DNA of 64,000 nucleotides from Candidatus Tanganyikabacteria bacterium (GTDB lineage: Bacteria > Cyanobacteriota > Sericytochromatia > S15B-MN24 > VGJW01), in assembly GCA_016867265.1 (NCBI GenBank), contig VGJW01000018.1, forward strand, positions 1 to 64,000. The letters run 5' to 3'. Position 1 is the stretch's first letter, and each line of letters begins with the position of its first letter. Shown piece by piece: positions 17,750 to 24,395 of the stretch. Made by a program: the position numbers and the translations under genes. The notes under the pieces were generated by a model, which saw nothing but the letters and a program-made list of their open reading frames with translations, was not told the origin of the DNA and ran no database searches.

Positions 17750-18321
17750 GCGGTCAAATCATTGCTACCGGCCGTAGTGCTGCGGGCATGCCTACGGGCA
17801 AACTTGCGGTCTGGATGGTCATCGCCTCGGAAATCCCGATCTTCGGGGGGATCCTCGCGCCCTACCTGATGCATCGTATCGGTCATCCTGACTGGGGTCA
17901 GATGGCTGCCAGCCTGAATGTATGGATTGGAACGTTCAATACCGGTCTGCTGGTGACGTCCAGCCTGTTCGCGATGCTGGCTCACGCCGCAGCCGAACGC
18001 GGGGACGGTCCGTTGGCTGCGGCGCGTTTGCGTCTTGCAGCATACGGCGGTCTCGTCTTCCTGTGCATCAAGGCGTACGAGTGGTACGCCAAGATTTCGC
18101 ACGATCACGTTCCGCAGACCGGGACGTTCTATGGCTATTATTTCTCGGCTACAGGTCTGCATGGCATCCATATCCTTGCCGGCGTGGCCATCCTGCTTGC
18201 CATTGCCGCTCAGGCGGAGAAGGGCAAAAACCTTCAGCGCGTCGAGCTGATCGGGATCTACTGGCACTTCGTCGACGTGGTGTGGTTTTTCCTCTTCCAC
18301 ATCTTCTACATCATCAGGTAA
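17746..18321 (+). CDS. coxC: Cytochrome c oxidase subunit III (first copy)
   Basis: 191 aa, five TM helices, TTG start overlapping the coxA stop (TTGA), which implies coupling. COX3 features: WMVIASEIPIFGGILAPY in TM1, a KAYEWYAKI motif at the membrane boundary, SATGLHGIHILAG and the terminal YWHFVDVVWFFLFHIFYI. Subunit III stabilises subunit I turnover and proton uptake. A second COX3-family gene follows two genes later, an arrangement known in some oxidases. Confidence 0.9.
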   Translation: MSGQIIATGRSAAGMPTGKLAVWMVIASEIPIFGGILAPYLMHRIGHPDWGQMAASLNVWIGTFNTGLLVTSSLFAMLAHAAAERGDGPLAAARLRLAAYGGLVFLCIKAYEWYAKISHDHVPQTGTFYGYYFSATGLHGIHILAGVAILLAIAAQAEKGKNLQRVELIGIYWHFVDVVWFFLFHIFYIIR

Positions 18322-18327
18322 GCCACG

Positions 18328-18711
18328 ATGAGCACCGAAGCAGCGACGCGCGAAGAGCGCAAGTATTGGCGCATCTGGGCGATCTTGATTTCCCTACCCC
18401 TTCTGAGCCTGGCGGCACAGCAGACGGGTATGGGTTGGCTCGCAATCTTGGTTTCCGTGGTTGTCATGCTGACCAGCACTTGGTTCGCTGTGACGACTTG
18501 GATGCACGTGCACCTCGAGCCTCGTTTTGTTCCGTATCTTTGCCTTCTGGGTATTGCCGCAATGTTCCTGTTATTTTTCATGGTAGCCCCGGACGTGATG
18601 AGCCACGAAGGCAACAACTGGCAGAATCGCTCCGCCGACACCCCTGCGCACATCGAGCGTCCCGTAGATCCTTTGGCGCCGCCGGGTGCGGCGGCCGAAA
18701 CCCACCACTAG
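18328..18711 (+). CDS. Cytochrome c oxidase subunit IV-like (CtaF-type)
   Basis: 127 aa with three TM helices (about 16-32, 36-57, 67-88) and a hydrophilic Pro/Ala-rich His-ending tail. Size, topology and placement between the two subunit III genes match the prokaryotic subunit IV (COX4_pro/CtaF) family. It is a small structural subunit without cofactors. Confidence 0.8.
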   Translation: MSTEAATREERKYWRIWAILISLPLLSLAAQQTGMGWLAILVSVVVMLTSTWFAVTTWMHVHLEPRFVPYLCLLGIAAMFLLFFMVAPDVMSHEGNNWQNRSADTPAHIERPVDPLAPPGAAAETHH

Positions 18712-18722
18712 AGGTGAACGTC

Positions 18723-19322
18723 ATGGCAGTCGAAGGTACACGTCCCGGCAGCATCCCCTTACGTTCAGGTCGTCCCGAGCCTGTCATCCCCCATGCCGTT
18801 TTCGGCATGGTGCTGGTCATCATGTGCGAAGCCCTGTTCTTCTCGGGTTTGATGGCCGCTTTCATCGTCGGTGAGAGCGCCAATCCGGGTGCGTGGCCCC
18901 CGCCCGGGCAGCCGCGGTTTCCCGTCGAGGTCACTGGGGTCAATACACTGGTCCTTTTGGCCAGCGGCGGATTTGCCTTGCTCGCCAACAGGGCCCATTC
19001 AGCTGGCAAGGCCAGCTATCCGAGCTGGCTGACGGCCTCCGCCGTCCTTGGTGCCGTCTTCCTGCTAGTCCAGGGATACGAGTGGCAGGGTTTGATTCGA
19101 GAGGGCCTGACGCTGGCCTACAGTACCCACGCTTCCTTCTTCTATCTGCTGGTCGGGATGCATGCGGCGCACGCCGCCGTTGCGATGGGTGGCTTGGTCT
19201 GGGCGGTCGGGCGTGCTCGCCGGGGATTGCTCGGCAAGGGGGCGCTCGCCGCCTCGACCTTGTTCTGGGGCTTTGTCGTCTTGGTCTGGCCTGTCCTATA
19301 CGTGCTGGTGTATCTGCTATGA
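18723..19322 (+). CDS. Cytochrome c oxidase subunit III (second copy)
   Basis: 199 aa, five TM helices. COX3 signatures: FGMVLVIMCEALFFSGLM, QGYEWQGLIREG, FYLLVGMHAAHAAVAMGGL and WGFVVLVWPVLYVLVYL. Its sequence is clearly diverged from the copy at 17746, so this is not a recent duplication; the complex may contain both. The stop overlaps the ATG of the next gene. Confidence 0.87.
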   Translation: MAVEGTRPGSIPLRSGRPEPVIPHAVFGMVLVIMCEALFFSGLMAAFIVGESANPGAWPPPGQPRFPVEVTGVNTLVLLASGGFALLANRAHSAGKASYPSWLTASAVLGAVFLLVQGYEWQGLIREGLTLAYSTHASFFYLLVGMHAAHAAVAMGGLVWAVGRARRGLLGKGALAASTLFWGFVVLVWPVLYVLVYLL

Positions 19323-19522
19323 AGCACTTCTTGCTTGCTGTTGTTGCGGTGCTCGTCGTGCTTTTGCCCGAGATTGCCGAGGCGTGCACCGTTTGTCCGC
19401 TGGGTAGCGAGCGCAACGGTCATGCCTACTTGATTGCAGGGGTTCTTGTTTCTTCCGTGCAACTCGTGGCCGGGATTTCACTTGTGCTCTGGGTCCGTCG
19501 GAAGAACCGCACGGCAGTCTGA
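19319..19522 (+). CDS. 67-aa CxxC membrane protein of the oxidase operon
   Basis: A hydrophobic N-terminus (signal or TM, about 4-20) is followed by EACTVCPLG, a CxxC pair at about 24-27, then one TM helix (about 38-60) and a basic tail RRKNR. The start overlaps the coxC2 stop (ATGA) and its TGA overlaps the sco ATG (TGATG), so it is embedded in tight translational coupling. I recognise no family. Position and the periplasm-facing cysteines suggest a copper- or thiol-handling assembly factor, which is inference only. Confidence 0.75.
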   Translation: MKHFLLAVVAVLVVLLPEIAEACTVCPLGSERNGHAYLIAGVLVSSVQLVAGISLVLWVRRKNRTAV

Positions 19523-20106
19523 TGTTTGGTTCGATGTTGGCTGCCGTCTTTCTGGCGCCTGTGCAGCTGCCGGTCTTGAGGCAGGCTCCGGACTTTCGTG
19601 CCACGGCGCAGGATGGTCGGTTGATGCAGCGCTCGGGACTGGCCGGCAAGGTCTGGGTTGCGAACTTCATCTTCACGAGCTGCCCGGATGTGTGTCCCGC
19701 GATGACGGCGGTGATGCGCCGAGCTCAGAAGGCGCTCGCTGCCGATGGCGCTGTCCGGTTCGTGTCTTTCTCGGTCGATCCCGTGCAGGATACGCCGTCC
19801 CGTCTCAGGACTTTCGGCCTGCAGCACGGGGCGGATTTTCGGACATGGTCCTTCCTGACCACGGGTGATGTCGCGAGCATGGAGCGCGTGGCCCGTGGCT
19901 TCAAGATCTTTGCCGGTCACGCTGCGCGGCCAGCGTCGCAAACGCACGGCGCGCACGCCCATCATCATGCTGCCCCACCGCCTGTCACCCATGGCCGTTA
20001 CTTTGTGTTGGTCGACCAGAAGGGGGCCATTCGCGGCTACTATCGCCCTGAGAACGAAGGCTTGGCAAAGCTTGTGGCTGACGCGGGCCTTCTGATAGGG
20101 CGGTAG
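19522..20106 (+). CDS. sco1: SCO1/SenC-family copper chaperone
   Basis: 194 aa, thioredoxin fold. The copper-binding CxxxC is in FTSCPDVCPAM (about 53-63) and the distal His is most likely in THGRYFVLVD. SVDPVQDTP is the SCO family signature. An inserted His-rich stretch (HGAHAHHH, about 144-151) may add metal affinity. The short hydrophobic N-terminus may act as a signal or anchor. It inserts or reduces the CuA centre of CoxB. Confidence 0.92.
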   Translation: MFGSMLAAVFLAPVQLPVLRQAPDFRATAQDGRLMQRSGLAGKVWVANFIFTSCPDVCPAMTAVMRRAQKALAADGAVRFVSFSVDPVQDTPSRLRTFGLQHGADFRTWSFLTTGDVASMERVARGFKIFAGHAARPASQTHGAHAHHHAAPPPVTHGRYFVLVDQKGAIRGYYRPENEGLAKLVADAGLLIGR

Positions 20107-20109
20107 TTA

Positions 20110-20172
20110 CATTCAGGGCGTACGCAAACGTGAGGCCTGCTGGCGCTGAGCGTCGGAGGGCCGTACTGAATG
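20110..20172. terminator. Candidate bidirectional stem-loop between convergent genes
   Basis: CATTCAG (20110-20116) is repeated inverted as CTGAATG (20166-20172), and the arms extend by GTACG/CGTAC with a small bulge. It sits between the convergent sco and cytochrome c genes. There is no clear T-run, so the terminator role is tentative. Confidence 0.3.
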
Positions 20173-20185
20173 GCTTTCTCCAGTT

Positions 20186-20908
20186 CTAGCGCAGCTTCTT
20201 GACGTCGGACGCCGTAACCGCACCACCTGAGTTACCCCAGCTGGTTCGCTCGTGGGTGATGATTGCCGCAATCTGATCGTCGGTCAGGCGATCGGCGAAG
20301 GCCATCATCTGACCGTTGTAGGTGACACCCTTGACCTTGATGGGACCGGAGAGACCCTTCAGGACGATCTTGATCTGCGTGTCAGCGGGTCCATTGGCAT
20401 ATTCGCTGCCCGCGATAGGGGGAAAGGCACCGGGCACGCCCTGGCCCGTCGGCTGGTGACATGCGGCGCAATGGGTCTCGTAAAGCGCCTTGCCGTCGAG
20501 GGCAGCAGCGGCCGGTTCGGCAGCAGCGACCGCCTCCGTCGCTGCCTTGTCCCCGGTTTCGCCCTCGGCAGGAGCGACTTCGGTAGCGGCAGCTTCGGCG
20601 GCAGGTGCATCAGCCTCGGCAGTGGATTCTTCGGCATGCGGCGCAGTTGCCTTGTCATCGCCGTGGTCAGCCGCCTCGTGGCCGTGTTCGGCCGGTGCCT
20701 CGAAACGCTTGGGTTCGCGGGCCATCTCTTCGTGACGGATGACCGCCCCAGCGCCCAGGGCCAAGGCCAGGGGCACGATGATCCAGGCTTTGAGATCATT
20801 GTCGACCGCAGACTCGGCGGGCAGGTCGCGGAGCTTGGCGAAGCCCAAAACCACGAGTGGAACGGTCGACAGGAACGTAATGAGCGCTAGGACCTCGGTG
20901 AGGGTCAT
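20186..20908 (-). CDS. Membrane-anchored monohaem cytochrome c
   Basis: 240 aa from ATG 20908, preceded by TTGGAGAAG. Two TM helices (about 3-22 and 40-57) are followed by an Ala/Glu/His-rich, probably disordered linker (about 65-140), then a class I cytochrome c domain with haem motif CAACH and Met ligand in YNGQMMAFADRLTDDQ. The long acidic linker suggests a tethered electron shuttle to or from the neighbouring oxidase. It is convergent with the oxidase operon. Confidence 0.88.
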   Translation of the reverse strand: MTLTEVLALITFLSTVPLVVLGFAKLRDLPAESAVDNDLKAWIIVPLALALGAGAVIRHEEMAREPKRFEAPAEHGHEAADHGDDKATAPHAEESTAEADAPAAEAAATEVAPAEGETGDKAATEAVAAAEPAAAALDGKALYETHCAACHQPTGQGVPGAFPPIAGSEYANGPADTQIKIVLKGLSGPIKVKGVTYNGQMMAFADRLTDDQIAAIITHERTSWGNSGGAVTASDVKKLR

Positions 20909-21106
20909 CGGCTTCTCCAAGGAACGGGCTGCAAATTGGGGTGGATACCTCTTATTCTACCGCTTGGGTGGCTGATGTGCACCGATGTCGACGCGCGCCC
21001 ACGGAACCTTGGCCTTCCTCTTGTTATTGGGCCCGAGGGGGCGACAGCCCGGCGTTGTCGCCCTTGCGATCCTGAGCCGCACCGATGTCGGGGCGAGCGT
21101 CCCCGG

Positions 21107-21625
21107 TCAGCCCCCCGCCGGGACGGCAAGCCACGCCTCAAGGAGGGACGCCGTGCTGGCTTCGAGCAGGTCGTATACGTCGTCGAAGGCTGCATCCGGT
21201 TCCCCATAGGGATCAGGGACATCCCTCCGGTGGTCCGCGGGGGCGAGGTCGAGCAACCTTGCCAAGCACGATGTGGCAGCCCGTCCTGCTGCCAGCGCCT
21301 GCATGTCCTGCAGGTTCTGGCTGTCCATCACGGCAATCAAATCGAACGTGACGAGATCCCTTGCCGTGACCTGACGTGCACGTTGGCTCGAGATGTCCTT
21401 GCCCCGCCTGCGGGCCACAGCCCGGGAGCCGACGTGGGGTGGTTCACCCGCGTGCCAGCCGCCTGTTCCCGCCGAATCGATGAAAAACCTCGCTTCGAGA
21501 CCAGCCTCGGTCACGTGGTGTCGGAACAGGCCTTCCGCCAAGGGCGATCGGCAGATGTTCCCGAGGCACACGAACAGCACGCGGGCAGGACGATCCACGG
21601 GCACTGGCGGCAGCTTGGGGGACAT
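21107..21625 (-). CDS. Low-molecular-weight protein-tyrosine phosphatase
   Basis: 172 aa; ATG 21625 was chosen for the AGGAG 9 nt upstream. The P-loop VLFVCLGNICRSP (Cys-X5-Arg, about 20-25) and the general-acid Asp in DVPDPYG identify the LMW-PTP/arsenate reductase superfamily. It dephosphorylates phosphotyrosine proteins, often those controlling polysaccharide export; no kinase partner is nearby. It diverges from the small unknown gene at 21713. Confidence 0.92.
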   Translation of the reverse strand: MSPKLPPVPVDRPARVLFVCLGNICRSPLAEGLFRHHVTEAGLEARFFIDSAGTGGWHAGEPPHVGSRAVARRRGKDISSQRARQVTARDLVTFDLIAVMDSQNLQDMQALAAGRAATSCLARLLDLAPADHRRDVPDPYGEPDAAFDDVYDLLEASTASLLEAWLAVPAGG

Positions 21626-21712
21626 GACTTGAGCTCCTTGCCAGTATTTCACCATCTGTTTACGTCATCTTGGGCATGCGTCACTGCTGGCTCGGCGATA
21701 ATCCAAGCAGCC

Positions 21713-22213
21713 ATGTCCCGCATCAACGACAGACTCGAGCGCTGGGTTCTCGGACGGACCCGTGTTCCGGCTCGTGCTGAGGTCGTTCGCAAACTCGAGG
21801 ATCGTGCCGCGGACGGTCTGGCCATGCAGACCCTTCGGGCGGCAGCGGTTCGCCTGACCCGAGATGCCTTTCATCGTGCCGGGCGCACGCCCGATGCCGA
21901 GCGAATCGCCTTCGAGGTCAACCTTGCCTTGGCAGCCGTTTCGCTCAGGAAACCCTTCGTGACACCCGAACTTCCGGGCGGTACGGACCGGACGACGCAT
22001 GCTTTCCTAAGTGGCGCGCTCGCAGCCTGGCTTGCCGATCGCCTGGAGCGTCTGCCCCTGATGCCTGCCCAGGTGGCTCGGGGTGTCGGGTCCGGGCTCT
22101 CGGCCGCAGCAGGAGTCGTCAAGGAGCTGCTGGATCTTGGTGGCAGTGGCTTTTCTCGCTCGGACCTGCAGGCCAACTTGGTGGGCATCCGCAACGCCTT
22201 TCGCGGTGTCTGA
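21713..22213 (+). CDS. Conserved hypothetical, DUF2279/YfiM-like
   Basis: 166 aa, mostly helical, no obvious signal peptide. The C-terminal half has THAFLSGALAAWLADRL, then GSGLSAAAGVVKELLDL and SRSDLQANLVGI. The order G...KExxD...DLxxNxxG recalls DUF2279/YfiM-type proteins. Function unknown. The basic N-terminus (RLERWVLGR) is divergently transcribed from the phosphatase. Confidence 0.55.
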   Translation: MSRINDRLERWVLGRTRVPARAEVVRKLEDRAADGLAMQTLRAAAVRLTRDAFHRAGRTPDAERIAFEVNLALAAVSLRKPFVTPELPGGTDRTTHAFLSGALAAWLADRLERLPLMPAQVARGVGSGLSAAAGVVKELLDLGGSGFSRSDLQANLVGIRNAFRGV

Positions 22214-22318
22214 GGCCGCCGGCCTGTTTCCCGGGCGTTAAAGCTTGCAGAGGCGCCTTCCCCATTCCGGATGAAGCCCATGTGCGTCATTCGTGAAATC
22301 GGAAGTGGGTCGCTGGCC

Positions 22319-22882
22319 ATGGCGGGTATCGACAAGGCGGCGCTCGCATTGGCGAAGATCGGGGCGGCAGCCCGTGCCGTCCGTGAGGGCGCAGCCGTGC
22401 TGCCCGTTGTCCGAGAGGTCGCTTTGGTCGTGCTCAAGCCAGCGACTGACGTGCTGCGATTGCTCGCCAGAGGCCTTGTGGCGTCAGAGGGCATGACGGC
22501 GGCCCGGCTCATCGGGGCGGCCGTGCGTGGCCTCCTGGTCCGAGGTGGTTGGCTGAAGCCTACGGTCGATGGGGCGCCGCCCTTGACTCGGCGTTTGCTG
22601 GCTTCCTACCCGCGCTTCGCCAACTTTCGTCCTGTCGCCGACCTGAAGGTCGGCAAGGTCTCCGGGGACGTCGTGTCTTTCTCGGTACCCGCTCGGGAGA
22701 CAGTCTCTGCCCTAGGGCAGTTCACGACGGAAAGGGCCGTGAATCTCGAGGCCGAGTTCAACCTGGCGGATCGGACACTGCGTTTCATGAAGGCAGGTGA
22801 GCGTGCTGCTCTGCCGGTGGACGCAGCGCCTTGGTTCTCGTCGGATCCCGTCAGGCACTGGAACAACTTTCGCCGGTTGTAG
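22319..22882 (+). CDS. Hypothetical protein, Ala/Val-rich N-terminus
   Basis: 187 aa from ATG 22319 (weak GGAAGTGGG upstream); an earlier in-frame ATG at 22271 is possible. The first 85 residues form hydrophobic-basic helices that could associate with a membrane. The rest is mixed beta with FRPVADLKVGKVSGDVVSFS and AEFNLADRTLRFMK. No family recognised. It is convergent with the DUF3370 gene and codon use matches its neighbours. Confidence 0.55.
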   Translation: MAGIDKAALALAKIGAAARAVREGAAVLPVVREVALVVLKPATDVLRLLARGLVASEGMTAARLIGAAVRGLLVRGGWLKPTVDGAPPLTRRLLASYPRFANFRPVADLKVGKVSGDVVSFSVPARETVSALGQFTTERAVNLEAEFNLADRTLRFMKAGERAALPVDAAPWFSSDPVRHWNNFRRL

Positions 22883-22919
22883 TGAGAATCGCCCGCGCCC
22901 CGGCCGGTCAACCCGGCAG

Positions 22920-24305
22920 CTAGATCGGTCGGGTCGCGATCCTGAGAACGTGGGGCGGCGTGGCATTTGCCGGATAGATGAACCGGACTGACACGGGCGC
23001 AGTAGCTCCGGGAGGCAAGTCCAACTCGAAAAGCGGAACAGAGGCATCTTCCCCGGCGCGTTGGTTGACATTGGCATAGTGGGTGCGTGTCGTGCCTTCC
23101 GGCGTCTTCCAAGAGAACGCCAAGGTGCCTCTGAAAGCCCGGGACAGGCCCGGTGCCGGTGTCGGTGTGTCAAAGAGGAATGCCAAGCGTTGCGTCCTGG
23201 TCGAGGCATTGACGAACGGCACCTCGAGCTCGTGGAGCACGCCATAGTTGCCATGGGCTTTGTAGGCTGCGTCAGCATAGCGATGGGGCAAGGGCGCCGC
23301 CTGGTCCTGTCCCGTGCCCAGCGTGTTGCTGGCCTTGCCCACCAAAAGGAACGCCTTTTCGGTTGACGGACCGGCCAACGTGTAGCCGGACCCGGGTTCC
23401 AGCTCAAGCTTGCCCAGCCACGACCGGCCTTCCTGGATGCCGGCGACGCGACCGAAAATGACAGGTCCCGGTGCCCCGGGCTCCGTTGGCGTCTTGTCTC
23501 CCGGATTGGGGGGCAGGCGGCGTCCGTCCCGCAGACGGTCCACCATCCGTTCGACCTCGGCATCGGCTTCATCGAAGACCACGGCTGTATGGACGAGGCC
23601 GTCGGTCTCGAGGTCCAACCTTGACGTGATTTCTGCGCCCTGGGGCACCCCCTTGAGCGAGAGTGGCAGCCATCCGCCCGCGGGAACAGTCAAGGTCCGC
23701 GACTCATCCTCGAGCAACTGGCGCAAGGTGAGGCTGGCCGTCGCGTCGCCCGGTCCGCTGGCGAGGGTGCCCAACGGGTCCGCGACGACATCGGTTCGCC
23801 TGTCCCGGTAGGGGGCCTCGGTGGTGGTCCGGACGGCCGTACTGCGCACCGTCACCGTCACAGGCTTGTCCGAAGGGTTGTGCAGCAGGATGCCTTGGGC
23901 AAGGGTCCTGCCGCTCCGGTTGTTATGGTGGGCGAAGATGCCGAAGCTGCCGGTCTGTGGCTGCTTCAGGTGGACCGATCCGGGCCAGGGCAGGGTCGAC
24001 AACGCGATGCCCGCGTCACGCAGGATTTCGGGGTGGTTGCTGTTGACCAGGGGCACCCTGTCCAGCTGGCCGGGCAAAGGATACACCGGTCGCACCTGTG
24101 CCGTTCGATCCGCAAGGCCCAGAGTCTCGACCCGCCTTCCGAGGCCATCCCACCAAGTCTTCAGGGCCTGCAGCGGTGTCCGTGGCGTACGGGGTGCCGG
24201 GGGCTCCGGCGGGCGAGTCGTGCCGATGCCCGCCGCCGGTGCCGACCCCGGGCGCGGACGGACGACCGGAGCGACGACGCCTGCAAGAGGAAGAATCGGA
24301 CGCAT
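22920..24305 (-). CDS. DUF3370 family protein
   Basis: 461 aa. A Pro-rich N-terminal region (about 15-50), possibly preceded by a short export signal, leads into a beta-rich domain with family hallmarks: LPGQLDRVPLVNSNHPEI, FGIFAHHN, ILLHNPSDKPVTV, FGRVAGIQEG, RYADAAYKAHGNYGV and a terminal FIYPANATPPHVL. DUF3370 is known chiefly from Cyanobacteria, where the function is uncharacterised (probably extracytoplasmic). It diverges across 90 bp from the LmeA-like gene. Confidence 0.8.
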   Translation of the reverse strand: MRPILPLAGVVAPVVRPRPGSAPAAGIGTTRPPEPPAPRTPRTPLQALKTWWDGLGRRVETLGLADRTAQVRPVYPLPGQLDRVPLVNSNHPEILRDAGIALSTLPWPGSVHLKQPQTGSFGIFAHHNNRSGRTLAQGILLHNPSDKPVTVTVRSTAVRTTTEAPYRDRRTDVVADPLGTLASGPGDATASLTLRQLLEDESRTLTVPAGGWLPLSLKGVPQGAEITSRLDLETDGLVHTAVVFDEADAEVERMVDRLRDGRRLPPNPGDKTPTEPGAPGPVIFGRVAGIQEGRSWLGKLELEPGSGYTLAGPSTEKAFLLVGKASNTLGTGQDQAAPLPHRYADAAYKAHGNYGVLHELEVPFVNASTRTQRLAFLFDTPTPAPGLSRAFRGTLAFSWKTPEGTTRTHYANVNQRAGEDASVPLFELDLPPGATAPVSVRFIYPANATPPHVLRIATRPI

Positions 24306-24395
24306 GGGCTGGTTGGCTCCCGGGTAAGTTATCGGTATCGGAAGCGTCGGACTTGCCCTCGTGGACGCAAGACCCGGCGGCAATGCGACGACAGC

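Noticed and set aside
17922-18722. Upstream part of a 466-codon frame that contains coxC2
   Set aside because: The first 267 codons overlap coxC1 and subunit IV in another frame and are Arg/Pro-rich; only the coxC2 part from 18723 is real.
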